Of a stretch of DNA of 64,000 bases, positions 34,336 through 46,374 are shown one piece after another; positions within the stretch are counted from its first letter, which is position 1, and each line of letters starts with the position of its first letter. The stretch lies in the NCBI GenBank assembly GCA_947095585.1, contig OX352763.1, positions 25,345,462-25,409,461 on the forward strand. Direction: 5' to 3'. The notes under the pieces were generated by a model that saw only the letters and a list, made by a program, of their open reading frames with translations, ran no database searches and was not told the DNA's origin. The translations under genes were made by a program, and so were the position numbers. The stretch is from Nephrocerus scutellatus. Taxonomy: Eukaryota > Arthropoda > Insecta > Diptera > Pipunculidae.

Positions 34336-34369
34336 ACCAACCAATTAAGATTTTGTTTCCGTATTTGTA

Positions 34370-34465
34370 TGATTGCAAAACTGGATGACATCGGCTCAAA
34401 ATCGGGTGGATAGATTTTTTGGTGGAGGCCAGGACCGGACCCCGGTTGTAGAGCCAAAAATAATG
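34370..34465 (+). mobile_element. RTE 3' terminus fragment
   Basis: LDDIGSKSG / DRFFGG followed by GGACCGGACCCCGGTTGTAG and GCCAAAAATAATGATG matches the end of the RTE copy at 60800-60900, including the ATGATG-type tail. Confidence 0.7.
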
Positions 34466-34589
34466 ATGGCTTGTATGATCTGCGGTCATTTATGACATGT
34501 GTGCATAGACATCTTTTCGTCTCCCTAACGCCCACGCTGTGCTAAGCATTATAAGTGTGCAAATCTCTTGAGCGTGTAATTACTATATA

Positions 34590-35095
34590 ACATACTACTA
34601 TAACAATCAGCAGCACCTTGCATCATAGCAGCTTTACGGTCCACCGGAGCTTTAAACACCATCTTACATCTACAACCCACTGACCTCGCGAAGTGCAGTG
34701 CAACACGACTCAGAGAATCTGGATGATTTACCACCAGACAATACGGCCGCTGCACTGAAGACTGCATCTTCTACTGACTACAGAACCCTAAACTTAGCTT
34801 TAAACACTTTGATATCGAGTTTACGACTAGAGGAAACTGTAAGGACGGGGAAGTAAGAATCTCCAATCTCCACTGACGGATCCAGGATAAAATATATAGC
34901 TGGTGTCTTCTTGCATGAACTTAATTTGTCAAAGTCATACAGGCTTCCTGACTCGACTAGCATCTTTTAGCTTAGCACCAAGGACCGCCACTCTACCAGT
35001 TTGGCATCCCTAAACTCTGGTGTTCCTGTTATACGCTATCCTTTCGGCGTAGAACTCGCTGTCATGTCCCATAAATTCTATCAAAAATGTAACAA
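34590..35095 (+). mobile_element. R1/LOA/I-like fragment, RT end and RNase H start
   Basis: AALRSTGALNTILHLQPTDL near 34628 is the block before RNase H in these elements, and ISTDGSRIKYIAGVF near 34865 followed by LNLSKSYRLPDSTS is the RNase H start. The rest is decayed. Confidence 0.6.
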
Positions 35096-35257
35096 CATTT
35101 TTATGTAGACTTTAAGGACACAGAGCTTTTGAAAGTGCGATTAATTTTTTAAAAAATCTGGCGAGAAAGTAATTCGAGACTTTGGTCTAACCTGCTACAG
35201 CCTTTGTAAATGAAAATGGTCATACATGCCCGCGAATCTGAAACTGAGCAAAGAGCA

Positions 35258-35365
35258 TTTTAAACTCTTCTGGAGAATGGTTTGACCCATATGTGAGGAA
35301 GGTCGATTTTGGAGACTTAGTAACATAGAGAACTATGTGAGCTATCGCAGTGCTGACGTCATGTA
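35258..35365 (+). mobile_element. RTE C-terminal scrap
   Basis: CEEGRFWRLSNIENYVSYRS matches SEEGRFRSLYNVESYEHY of the copy at 60590-60640. Confidence 0.55.
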
Positions 35366-35439
35366 GCTTTTGCTTTATACCTATTTAGATGGCAAGAGAA
35401 CACCGCTTGGAAAGAAATTTGTGACCGATTACATAAGCT

Positions 35440-35742
35440 ATAACAGTGTGGCTGACCAAGGGATTGGAAACCAGCCTTTTTCCAGCCTGTAAACCTAAAA
35501 AAGACAAACAGTTGCATCTCTTTTATAGTACCGTACCGACCTACAGCGCTAACATCCTTCCTTTTCAAGATCGTCGAAATGCTTATTAATCGGAAGCTTG
35601 TGGAAAACCTTGAATCACGGGAAATTATTAGCGAACAGTAAGTACGGTTTTGTAAGGCATCGTTCTACTGATGATCTGATACCATATTTCATAGAAAAGT
35701 GAACTCAGTCTATTCATAAATTTGGTGAAAGCAAAGAAGTTG
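35440..35742 (+). mobile_element. Jockey/CR1-like RT finger fragment
   Basis: YRPTALTSFLFKIVEMLINR near 35530 and KFGESKEV near 35720 match the fragment at 62990-63060 (YRPIALTSILSEVMEALINR) and 33750 (KFGEST). Confidence 0.7.
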
Positions 35743-38490
35743 GGTACGCTATCCAAAAATCAAAATCCCAATCGTTTGCGATTTTGTATGAGTGGGATTT
35801 TGGTAGTATGACATTGGGAAAATTGGGATTTTGAATGAATGGGATTTTGTTTTTCTCGTTCTATCTCGTTACTATCCGAAAGCAAATTTGTTGCACGTAA
35901 GTCATTTGATAGAGTCTAGCAGTAAGTAGCTATTTTGTCTAAAATGAGTGGTTATGGAATCAATTAAACTCTGCTTGATTGCGTTTGCTGAAAGGATGGC
36001 ATAGACCAGAGTTTAATTCGAAATCGGTGTCTGTTGAGACATTTCTAACACAGACGGTCAGGATCGAAACCCATTTGTTGAAAATCCAAAGAAGAGGGGA
36101 AAAGAAAACAGGTGCCCTCTAAACGTGTTCAACGTGCCTGTGTCTAACTTGATTCAGAAGAACCAAAGCTGGGCAATATGCTTGCGATTTAATGGTTGAT
36201 TTGACCAGTATCTTTAAGGAATGTAGTGAGAACTGGATGCTGAAGCTGTATCCAAAATAGCGCATCTCAATTCAGCAGTTGTATTAATCAAATCTTTATC
36301 TTGTCTACAAGCGAGTTTCATTTTACAGACATTTATTGTTTCAGAACTTCAAGACCATTTCTTCCATTTAAAAAAATTCCCTTTTCTTTTCACAGATCTA
36401 ATAGAATTAGTCTTCCTATCCTTAAGTTTCACTTCTGCTGTTGCTACTTCATTCAAATATTAGTGTGCGAGTAACTCCACAGATTGTGGGCAACATCGAA
36501 TCGTGATTACTTTTTTGAGCGTTTTCTCCGGTCCGGAATCCGTAATACGCGTCCGCGTCCACGCTCACAGATAACTATCATGCTATGTGGACTTCTTCTT
36601 GCCACAAATATCTTAAAGTGTCTTTAAATTTCTCCACAATGTTTACGTTTGACACTTATGTTGCCATTAGTCAAAATTATATGGTAAGTATTCGGCTTGC
36701 ACGCGCACGCACAACATTACACGATTGTAGTAATAGTGCGATAGTATATATATACGTTATGAGTACATATATGAATTCATGGCATGTACAAGCCCATTGA
36801 AGGGAAAATTATTAACTGTTAGTACCATTTACGCGTACCTACCTGCGGTGAAAGAAAGCCTAAATAAGAAGAAGCTCCGTCTGTTGCGATCCACTGTAAT
36901 GTGATGGTAAATAGCTCGTTTCGGTTTGTATACATATATATCTAGATATATATGTTTATATAAATAGGATTATAGCTATCATCGATCTCTTTGATTTCGT
37001 GACACGTTCTCCGATGGTCGGAGTGCGGAGTGCGGAGACATCATCATTTAATTAATCGATGCCCGATGCGTTTCGGTAACGGCCGTCGCCCGGCCGTTCT
37101 GCGTCTCCGTCACATTAGAGACCAAAGACATCGCTCAATAACCATAAATATCAAGAGGTATTTTTGTTTGTTTTGCCTCTTCCATCAGTGTGGCCAAGAA
37201 TAAGAATAACGCGCACCCAGGAGGAGAAAGTATACAGAGACCACATTGACGAGATACAAAATCCAACGCTAGGTATGCGAGTTGTGGGGGTAATCGTATC
37301 GTAGATCGTGCTGGTCGTCATCACATGGCCGTAGAGAAGCAACGCTATAAATGTCCACTTCGATTGCGGGATGTTTGAAGAACCACCGATGCCATCGCTT
37401 CTTCTTCTTCTTCTTATTCGTCGCCGCTGATGGCTGACGGTATTGTTCGTCTTGGCCCTTGCCATATCTGGAGAGGCACAGCCGTTGATTTGTTTTTTAT
37501 TTAAATTCGCTTGGGTACATGCTAGTGAGTACGTATATTTGTTTTCGAAGATGGCCATCCGCGCACGATCATTTATTTATTGGACATAACGATCACGAAC
37601 GACGAAGAAGCATGTGATGGCTGCTATACGTTATGGTGGTTTCTTTAAGGAGATTCCAATGTGCGTATAGTACAGAGTTAGTGGTCCTAATGTATATGGC
37701 ATGGTAAAGAAAACCTGTATGGAAAGTTTCATCGGTTATCATCCGGAGCCGATGTGATCACTCAGACTGGTTGGTTGGTAGGTTCGTTAGTTAGTTAGAT
37801 GGTGCTGATGGGACCATTTAACTTATTCAAAAGACGCTGGGCACAGCGAGCGAGCGACACCTTCATCATACATAATAAGCCAATAAGGTAACCGGCAAGA
37901 AAAGCCGTACAGCAATCTCTTGAAGGTGCGTGATGGAGAAACGACAGAAACGACAGAATGAAGATTGAACCAAGATGGCGGATGGATGGTGGTAGATGGT
38001 ACGCTCCACAATCGAACCATAGCGCAGATTCTTTTTACTCGTCCAAAGATCGATGGCTGTGGTAATTCCATGAAGATTCATGACTGCATATCGACGCTAT
38101 AGACATTCCATGGCGAGTGAATTTGATATTCCACTTCTTTCGGTATCTCAGTGCCTGACAAGTGTGAACTTCATCGATTCATGTGCCTTTTGGGTGGTGT
38201 TGTAAGTTCAACACTAAGGGAAAATTCTTTAATTCTTCCAAGAACTTCGTACATTCTCTAACTGGATGATCAGATATATATGAGAAACAGAATATATGAC
38301 TAAAACTTACAAACAATTATCACATATAGTTAACATCAAATCGGTGAATATCGACTTGCATTTATTTATTTTCTTATTTAGTCTAAGATATAAACAGACT
38401 TAAAAAAACTTAATAATTAAGATTTACAAGAAATTATAGGAGAAATTGGTTATCTAAATAAGCCATTCATCAGTTTTTTAAACGCTTATT
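35743..38490. other. Long stretch without a supported gene
   Basis: At 35756-35840 CAAAATCCCAAT and ATTGGGATTTTG form small inverted repeats. At 36932-36955 there is a perfect 24-base AT-rich palindrome centred on CTAG. At 37393-37414 there is a CTT microsatellite. The 135-codon frame on the minus strand at 37151-37558 is crossed by that microsatellite and resembles nothing known, so it is not called. Base composition at 36950-38150 is more balanced than around it, which would fit unique host intergenic DNA. Confidence 0.4.
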
Positions 38491-38494
38491 TTGA

Positions 38495-38903
38495 CATGGA
38501 ACAAGTAAATGTAAAAAAAATTCGTTTTTCGGGTACAAACTTTTATGTATACATCGACAAACGCCATACAGTCCTTTATTATTTGGTAATAGTCGTCAAA
38601 ATTTCTGTTTTCGAGGTCGGGTCTATTTCAAAGTATTTTCGGGCCTATTCCAAAGTATTTTCTTTTTTCCACGCATCACACGCGCCATACCACGTGGCCC
38701 GCGACACGCGTCACACGCGGGATATTAAAATTGGCCCTTGACATTGAGCTGCTTACAAAATTTTAGCCCTCTAGGTCGAAGTGTAATTAAAAAAAACTAA
38801 AAAAACGAGAAATTAGCGGCATTTCCTACCTTTACACGCGGCAAATGCAAAACGTGACACATGTCACAAGTGGAATATAAATAATGCTATTTTGGATTTA
38901 GTG
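38495..38903 (+). repeat. CACGCG-array element, partial copy
   Basis: Begins with AAGTAAATGTAAAAAAAATT and CGTTTTTCGGGTACAAACTT, then GTTTTCGAGGTCGG, then CACACGCGCC and GACACGCGTC. Its left boundary is the same as at 57288 and (inverted) 43137. It is cut by RTE sequence at 38904. Confidence 0.75.
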
Positions 38904-39770
38904 TTATAAGCCAAGTAAATATATCCGTATCACTATAAAGCCCATTCAACATCTACAACGGGCTCCGACAAGGGGATGGACTGACCTGCGTCCTCTTCAA
39001 ACTGGCGTTGGAGAAAGTGATCCGAGACTCTCACGTAACGGCGAGAGGAATAAGTCCATTCAGATACTGGCTTACGCAGACGATATTGACATCGTTGGTA
39101 GAAACCGAAGAGCTGTACAGAAAGCTTTCATCCAGTTCGAGCAGGCGGTACGAAATCTTGCGCTGCACATAAATGAGAGCAAAACAAAGTACATGGTGGC
39201 CACGTCTGCGAGTAAAAGATCCAACATTGGTCCCTCAATTCAAATAGTGGAGCGCGAATTAGAAGTAGTGCGATCCTTTAACTATCTCGGGTCAACTGTA
39301 ACAGCCGATAACAACATGGAACCAGAAAAACGCGCACGGTTGCTTAAACCCAACAAAACGTACTATAATCTGTCAAGACTCTTTAAATCCAGGAATTTAA
39401 CTACAACATCCAAGCTGCTGGTATATAAGACAATGGTCATACCAGTACTTACATATGGATCCGAGACTTGAGTGCTTAGCAAAAAGCATTCTGACCTCTT
39501 AGCCGCGTTCGAGAGGCCTCGTATGTGAGGAAGGACGATTCCGGAGACTCTATAATGTTGAGATCTAGGAGCGTTACCGCGATGTCAACATCGTGAAGAG
39601 AATTAAGCTCGTTAGGCTCCGATGGGCAGTACACTTAGCTCGCATGAGCGAAGATGATTCTGCTCAGGAAGTCCTTTGCGGTAGGATTTATGGAACACGA
39701 CAGCGAGGCAAACTGGATGACATCGGCCCGAAATCGGGACCGGTGAAGAGATTTTTGTTCCTAAATGTGC
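38904..39770 (+). mobile_element. RTE-like RT fragment, copy 3
   Basis: Contains GLRQGDGLTCVLFKLALEKV near 38960, the YADD region with a small deletion near 39060, SKRSNIGPSIQIVERELEVV near 39205, RSFNYLGSTVTADN near 39270, YKTMVIPVLTYGSET near 39424, then the LRWAVHLARMSEDDS block near 39615. Closely related to 26650-27300. Confidence 0.85.
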
Positions 39771-39777
39771 GTGGAAA

Positions 39778-40012
39778 ATAATTTATCTTTAATAATTGCT
39801 TCAAACAATTTAGGAACACTAAGCAATTTACAAATAGGTCTGTAATTTTCAACGACCGCTTTGGATCCATTCTTATGAATGGGTGAAATAGAATTTGTTT
39901 TTCAACTAGAAAGAAACAGACCCGTCCTCAGTGCCTCATTGATAGAGCATAAACTAAATTTTGGCAGCAGTGTTTCAAAAAAGAGTTGCAAATAAATTGA
40001 CCATCAGCCCTA
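39778..40012 (-). mobile_element. Jockey-like RT finger fragment, antisense
   Basis: On the minus strand: LPKFSLCSINEALRTGLF, then SISPIHKNGSK, then VENYRPICKLLSVPKLFEAI. This is the fingers region of a non-LTR RT of a different lineage from its neighbours. Confidence 0.65.
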
Positions 40013-40014
40013 TT

Positions 40015-40200
40015 GTGAGAAATGACGATTCTGGAGAGCGGAGCGTTATATCGATATTGACATCGTGAAAAGAATAAAGCTCGGCCGGCTCTGGTGGGGA
40101 AGATCTATCTTGTATGACCGAAGAGGATACGGCTGGGAAAGTCCTCGGCAAAGAAGATCTTCTAGACTGCGGTAGAATTTATGAAACACAAGAGCGAGGC
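40015..40200 (+). mobile_element. RTE C-terminal scrap
   Basis: AATGACGATTCTGGAGAGC, then GTGAAAAGAATAAAGCTCGG and CGAAGAGGATACGGCTGGGA mirror the 39540-39690 region. Probably the continuation of copy 3 split by the antisense insertion. Confidence 0.6.
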
Positions 40201-40204
40201 GGGC

Positions 40205-41250
40205 TTTTGAAGCCAACGCTGGATGGCGTAGACCAGGACTATAATATACTATAAATCCGTATGCAATTAAACTTAACAAGTTTTGACTCGAATGAAATAA
40301 AAAACATTCAACTCCATAGCATCTGATCATCATTTGATTTTTAGATATAAATATTTATGGGAATATATTCGCCAGGTATACATACTCATATAATGTATCT
40401 ATCTACATATATACGATGTCCACTATGTACCGAAAATATTTAGGGCAATTATTGCTCTCACATTCTTTTTGGCATAAACTTCCAAGGTAAGGCGCAGTTC
40501 TGTCCTTGTTACATTTTTTTTTCCAATTAACGTAACTGCCTGACCACTTGAAATATCATCATCTTTATCCATGGCCATCGCCAGCCCACATCACATTCAG
40601 TCAGTCAAATTAAGATTTATTCCATTCGCTTCTTCGTGCGACAATACGTTCACTTTTTAATTCGACAGACAGCAATACCAATACCAAAACACGAAGCGCT
40701 TTCATCAGATATTCAAGCTGCGTATTTCATTTTTGGCCGATAGGAGGACAATACGTCCAAAACGCACAGCACGGTGCGTTTTGTCTTGAAGATTATGCCA
40801 TCCGACAGAGTACATCAGCGTTGTCCCGTTTAAAAAAAGCTTTCCAAATCCATAAATCCAGTCTGCGATGCACAATATAAAAGTCACAACACGCGTTTCG
40901 CTGATGATTTTAAAAGCAAATTTATGTATCTACGTACTTAGGATTGATGATATGTACCACCACTACTAGTACTAGTATAGTACATCATACGATGCGTGTA
41001 TCTACATTTCGGATGTACGCAATTCTTCTTCTTTCAAGCGTTTGAATTGACTGTATCCGTTGCATATGACACCTTACAATTTCGATTGGTTTACAAAATT
41101 GTGCGTAATGTAAGATAATTGAAAAATTAGTGGATTTTATTACCTACATATTACAACCTAAGAGATGTGATCTTTAACCTCACCATATTATATTTACAAT
41201 TCGAAGCCGCCCTGGTTTGTTTTATTTAATTGAATTTCAATTTATATTTA
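40205..41250. other. Intergenic stretch, no supported gene
   Basis: AT-rich; a small palindromic patch (ACTAGTACTAGT) lies near 40971-40984. Nothing coding recognised. Confidence 0.4.
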
Positions 41251-41455
41251 AAAGTGTCCGATTCACTGAAAGGTTGCTGCCGTTGTGGTTTATGTTCTTC
41301 TAGCATTCAAAAGTTAGAGAAGCCATTAGTAGGCTGATGATATTTTAAACTTTGAGAATTTAAAAGTTTCAGATCCACTGAAAGGTTGCTGCCATTGTGG
41401 TTTATGTTTCTTCTAGCATTCAAAAGTTAGAGAAATAATTAGTATTCTGAGAATT
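41250..41455. repeat. Tandem duplication of a ~115-bp unit
   Basis: CACTGAAAGGTTGCTGCC, GTGGTTTATGTT-CTTCTAGC and ATTCAAAAGTTAGAGAA occur twice, starting near 41262 and 41379. Milder echoes continue to 41720. Confidence 0.8.
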
Positions 41456-41634
41456 ATAAAGTTTAAGAGTCACAAATGTGCGTGTGTGCATGCGTGCATG
41501 CGATTGGGTAACATATGGGCAATTAACGAGTGTAGCAACAATCCATTGTATGAATAAACGGGCCCTAGCTTGTTTCAATAATTTAATGTCAATTTCTTAC
41601 AACGAAAGTATTTTAAAAATTTTTAACGAATAGT

Positions 41635-41810
41635 TAGGGAATCAATGAATGAAAAGTTTGAGAATCATTGGAAGAGTTGCTGTCATTAAAGTTTATGTCT
41701 ATTTTAAAAGTTTGTGAATCACTGAATTAGTATACTAATAATATTTCATCACAGTTTTCGAATCACAATAGTGCGAGTGTGATTGAGTGACTGACTAGGG
41801 CAGTTAGTTT
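41635..41810. repeat. Dispersed repeat A, left neighbour of the nuoM fragment
   Basis: AGTTGCTGTCATTAAAGTTTATGTCTA-like text, then TTAGTATACT-ATAA, ATCACAGTTTT, GAATCACAAT and GAGTGACTGACTAGGGCAGT match 56180-56335. The match stops at 41810, where NuoM coding sequence begins. Confidence 0.7.
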
Positions 41811-42053
41811 ACAGGGTGTATCCGTTTACCAATGCTTCCTCAGGCAAGTTTGTATTTTTCAAATTTCGTTGTTGTGCTGAGCATTATTGCAGTAATATAC
41901 GCTTCGCTAGTTGCGTTTGCTCAAGATGATATAAAGAAGTTAATAGCTTATTCTTCAATAGCACATATGGGGATCGTTACTGCTGGCCTCTTTTCATATT
42001 GTGAGGAAGGAGTACTCGGCGCTATATTTCAAATGATTAGTCATGGCCTTATA
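41811..42053 (+). pseudogene. nuoM: Bacterial-type nuoM fragment (Wolbachia-like), probable lateral transfer
   Basis: The frame is open for 81 codons and encodes an internal part of the proton-pumping complex I subunit M. It contains [14 protein letters not shown], a hydrophobic helix with [17 protein letters not shown], then [20 protein letters not shown], then [17 protein letters not shown]. The Lys-Lys-Leu-Ile-Ala-Tyr-Ser-Ser-x-Ala-His-Met-Gly run is a hallmark of bacterial NuoM antiporter-like subunits; insect mitochondrial ND4 differs and uses another code. Full NuoM is about 480-500 residues, so both ends are missing. The match ends at ISHGLI; the ORF then runs into unrelated DNA. Text remembered for Wolbachia-type alphaproteobacteria fits best, but the donor is inferred. 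The lack of stops suggests a recent event or an assembly join. It cannot work as an isolated fragment. Confidence 0.8.
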
Positions 42054-42084
42054 TTACCTTACCAAATCTCTAAATCATGGTAAA

Positions 42085-42300
42085 TACTTAAAGTTCCTTG
42101 GTTAATTACGAGAAAAAAATCTTAAGGGATGAGGGGGTCTATTTTCACCCCCTACGGTAGATAATGCGAAGAAACGTACTGTTGACCTAACATCACATCA
42201 CAGCCTGTAACTCTTGAACGCTTTTAGCTACAAGGACACTGTTAGTCTGATAAATCTCTCTGTTAGAAGGTGATAAATCTGCTTTGTTGTCGGTTCTATC
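42085..42300. repeat. Dispersed repeat B, right neighbour of the nuoM fragment
   Basis: TTCCTTGGTTAATTACG, GAGGGGGTCTATTTTCACCC, then GACGTACT-like text, TGACCTAACATCACATCACA and CTGTAACTCTTGAACGCTTT match 55020-55210, and partly 55480-55530. Confidence 0.7.
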
Positions 42301-43137
42301 TATTTTGTGAGTGTCTAAGTCCGAAATAGCATTTTTTATATTCTGAGTTTGGCGCGTGTCACGTGTGGTGCGTGTCGCGTGTGGCGCGTGTAATGGGTTG
42401 ACATTTTTTTTTCGACTTCTTTGATGTCCTTTTTAACCAACTTCCACACGATCTAGAGAGTTGAAATTTTGTGAGTGTCTAAGTCCGAAATAACATTTTT
42501 TATATTTCGAATTTGGCGCGTGTCGCGTGTGGCGCGTGTAATGGGTTGAAATTTTATTTTCGACTTCTTTGAGGTCTTTTTTAACCATATGACGTAGAGA
42601 GTTGAAATTTTGTGTGTGTCTAAGTCCAAAATAGCACTTTTTATAATCCGAGTATGACACGTGTGGCGTGTGGCGCGTGTGATGGCTTGACATATTTTTT
42701 CGACTTCTTTGAGGTCCTTTTTATCCAACTTCTACACGACGTAGAGAGTATAAATTTTGAGAGTATATAAGTCCAAAATAGCATTTTTTATATTCCATGT
42801 ATGACGCGTGTCACGTTTCGCGTATGGCACGTGTGATGGTTTGAAATCGTGCCATTTTCTCGTTTTTTAAGGTATTCTTTAACCACCTTTCGCACGACCT
42901 AGAGGGCTAAAACTTTGTGAGCGGCTCAATGTCAGGGGTCCATTTTGATATCCCGCTTTTGACAATTGTCGCAAGTCCAGTGTGGCGCGTGGAAAAAAAT
43001 CTTTGAAATAGCCCCGACCTCAAAAACAGATATTTTGGCGATTATTACCAAACTATAAACGACACTGTGGGGCGTGTTTCGATGTATATATAAAAACTTC
43101 TACCCGAAAAACCAAGTTTTTTTTTTACATTTATTTG
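42300..43137 (-). repeat. CACGCG-array element, reverse orientation
   Basis: Five imperfect units, seen in reverse as GCGCGTGTCGCGTGTGGCGC, AATGGGTTGAAATTTT and TTCGACTTCTTTGAGGTCC. It ends with the inverse of the left boundary used at 38495 and 57288 (ACATTTATTTG near 43128). Confidence 0.8.
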
Positions 43138-43139
43138 TT

Positions 43140-43650
43140 ATTTATCTCTTATCTGTTACTTCTAATCCAATTCGGTCTTTCGCCGATGAAATCATTCTAA
43201 GCTTCCCATATTTTTCATCCTCTAATGTAAAACTCAAACAATTGCATACGTTAAGCTCATTAAATTCTGACCTGGACAACAAAACAACATGGAAGAATAG
43301 AATTTAAGGCTTCTAATTTTCAATGCTGTCTCGTGTTGTCCAAGTGAATCGCAACTCTCTTGAATTCAACCGCAATACTCGTGGCGCTCTAAATGTTCAT
43401 CTAAATGCACCCGCAAGCCCATCTTCGGACGTATAGTTAAGTTCAGAGATTCATTCTTCAGCCGTACAATGTGGAATGTTTCGTCAAGCTCTGTTTTCCA
43501 TCATCACTACAATCCGCAGACATTCAAAACACAAGCTCATAGACATCTCCTTCACACCCACCTTAACAGCCAAGCTATGCTAAACCTAGCGTGTAGAAAT
43601 TATAAAAAAACCGACCTAACATTTGACAGTGTCAAGGAGTCCGAATCTTG
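43140..43650 (+). mobile_element. Jockey/CR1-like retrotransposon C-terminal fragment
   Basis: SFADEIILSFPYFSS near 43175 is the decayed YADD region, SSLNSDLDNKTTWKN near 43255 follows, and SFFSRTVQCGMF/MWNVSSSSVFHHHYNPQTFK near 43455-43520 is the typical C-terminal block. Two frameshifts at least. Confidence 0.7.
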
Positions 43651-46370
43651 ATAGTTGAACTTGTAGATTACTTTATACCCTGAAAATACTTCCACACATA
43701 TAACTTTTTGGACAGTTCACTTTCTGTTATATATGCTACAAATATCTAAAAACAATCTTATTGTTCTCGTAAATAATTCAATCAGTAAACACCAATTCTC
43801 ATTTATGTCGTCATCTGCATTAATCTGATGCCAATAAGAATTCAAATCGTCCCGCTCTTAACATTAGGAAATAATTGTTTCCATTAGCTCTTTAACATCC
43901 GTGTGGTGCATGTCCAGGTGAATGTGATCGGCTCTGCTCAGAGTTATTAGTGTTTTTTACTCACTACCCGTCGAAATTATCGCTAAATGGATGCACCTTT
44001 TCACATCTACTGCTACTATACGTATACAGTTACGAGTATCTTAAAAAATAAATCATTGCATAACCCAATCGACGAACATCTGCTGTTGTTGTCTGTCAAT
44101 CTGTCTGGTTAACTGCGCGGCCGCATGCGGTATTCCATATATCTCGCCTAAAGGGATTCTTTCCTTCGTTTGATTCTCAAATATAATTTCTTTCTCAAAA
44201 TTAAATTGAGACAGATTGGTAGAGATACTCGCGCCACTCGTCGTATAGGAAGGTACGTGCGTGCGTTCGTGTAAATGTAAATCATCAAAGAGATCAACCA
44301 ACCCTCGCTCACACCTTCGCACCGCATCATCACGTTATCAATAATAAACAATAAATCAGATGAGGAAATGCAGTTCAACCACATTGTTAATGAAAAAAAA
44401 AACTACCTATTACCTGACGCGTTGTTGCTGTAGCGCAAGCCATTGACCGTTTACGTTGAAGGCAAAGATGCCGCGCGTTGGCCGGTCAGTTGCTTTTACT
44501 GCCTGCCGATTGAAAAACGGAGAGAAGAAACCAATTTGGAGTATCACTGCTGCTGCAACAGTCAGTCGAACGAACGAACATTTGGATGATCATCATCTGC
44601 CACAGCTTGCGCGCATGCCCATATTAAAGACAGGCCGACTAACTACCCATGCTTCATCGTTTGTGCGGTGCTTGTGTGACGGGACAACCAGGGGGTAATT
44701 GGAAAGCCTGAAACCACGAACCCCTGAATTCCGAAATCTTAAGCATCTGATCCTGCGACAAGATCTTCTCATCTTCAGTTCGCTGAGTGCGCGTTCAAAT
44801 AACCCCTCGGCACAGAAGGTAGTTTTTTTTTTAGTGCTTCACCATCTTACACAAAATAACGCGTAAACCTCCGTTCTGTCGCGAATGCATCATCATGAAG
44901 TTTTTAAACGCGACCAGATTGCACTTTGGTTCCCCTGCACTACCCTTAACATGCGCTGCTTTGTCTTTTAGCGCATCGTAAGCTAAAAGACGATTAACCC
45001 CAAACTGAAACGCCATCCATTCTAATTACAGTCCAGACTCCGTCGGTCTCAAGAATGAAGTTTTTTTTTTCCAGCAGAGTTTTGCGTTTGGCTTTTCGAT
45101 CCCTTGACTGTGGCCTTTGTTTGTCTCGTGCCAGCTTCGTTCAATTTGCAGTTTTTCGTTTTTATCCCAAAAGATCATCGTCGCCGATTGTTGTGCATCG
45201 CCTGGTATATTGCTCTTCTCGACAGGTTTTTCTCGGACGCGCATAATTTAAATGCGCTTCTAGATGATGCACTTTAGTCAGCTGAAGGGCGCGCATCTTG
45301 ATGGGTCTGTGTTGTTGTTTGATTTGTTTTTTTTTTCGTCTGCTATGATGCATTAAGAGGGGATGTTTTCGTTACATGGCCAGCACGTGCCCCTACAGTT
45401 CTTGGAGATTTTGCTGCAGTTAATGTGAAGGAAACAGTTGGGAAAACACCTGCTATACTTGATGCTGCTACTGATGCTTGATTGAGCCGGGTATCTTAAG
45501 TTTTGTATCATTAAAATGTTTTGTGAAAAAAAACGAAATTTTAATGATAGATCGATAGGGGTTTTTTCTTCGAGGTCACTTTTACCAAACGTCTGACCTA
45601 TGGAGCGATGATGATTGGTACTTTGGCGTATTGCTTTGTTATCAAGAATTAGTTACAATTTTTGAATTGAAATCATGAAAGTAGACCGATCAATATTCAA
45701 TTTCATAGTTTTGTGAAATTGCGTAATCACTTGTGCGCGCAAATATTCTTCCTTTCTTCTAGGTTTTGCCTCACAGACTTATGCACGCAGCTCTTGAAAC
45801 TCATTGCAAAACCCAACAAATGGGGTTTACCTAGATTGATTTTATTACGTGTGTATAAGCACAATTTAGTTTACAATAATAATATTTACAAAAGATAAGG
45901 TAAGCAGAGTGAGAAGCGCACCGCAATCTGCAACACACACACACATTCATACTCACAATGGAAGATCTTTGTTTGTCCAAGTCGAACCAATTCGATTTCA
46001 GTACACGTCCATAATCAATGAGCAAAAGGCTTCTTATCTAAATCACACCTAGATCGGTTAGCTTTGACAAACCGATGATTATTTGTGGAATTTCTAAAAA
46101 ACCTAGACTTTTATTCATATCGTATACATACACTCTTGAAATGTTGGTTAAGGCCACAAAGGGTAGATTTTTAACAACCTGATTAGCCAGGTGCAAAAAT
46201 GTGTAAAATTGATAAATAAAATTCTGTGCAATTATATGGAAAGACAGGGCTAATTTAAAGCATTTTCCAGAAACTAAAGGAACACGTAAATATCAAGCGG
46301 TGCCAACTTTAAATTTTGAAACATAAATATAAATTGATTTATGTTGTTAAATTTGTATGATAGTCCATAG
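43651..46370. other. Long stretch without a supported gene
   Basis: No recognised domain on either strand. 44040-45480 has more balanced composition, like 36950-38150, and may be unique host intergenic or intronic DNA. Short frames there overlap in several phases and are not called. Confidence 0.4.
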
Positions 46371-46374
46371 AGAA

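Noticed and set aside
37151..37558. 135-codon minus-strand frame
   Set aside because: Crosses a CTT microsatellite (Arg run) and has no family resemblance or splice context.
41832..42083. Mitochondrial nad4 copy (NUMT) as the source of the NuoM-like segment
   Set aside because: The residues and standard-code reading fit bacterial NuoM much better; an outright exclusion needs a database search.
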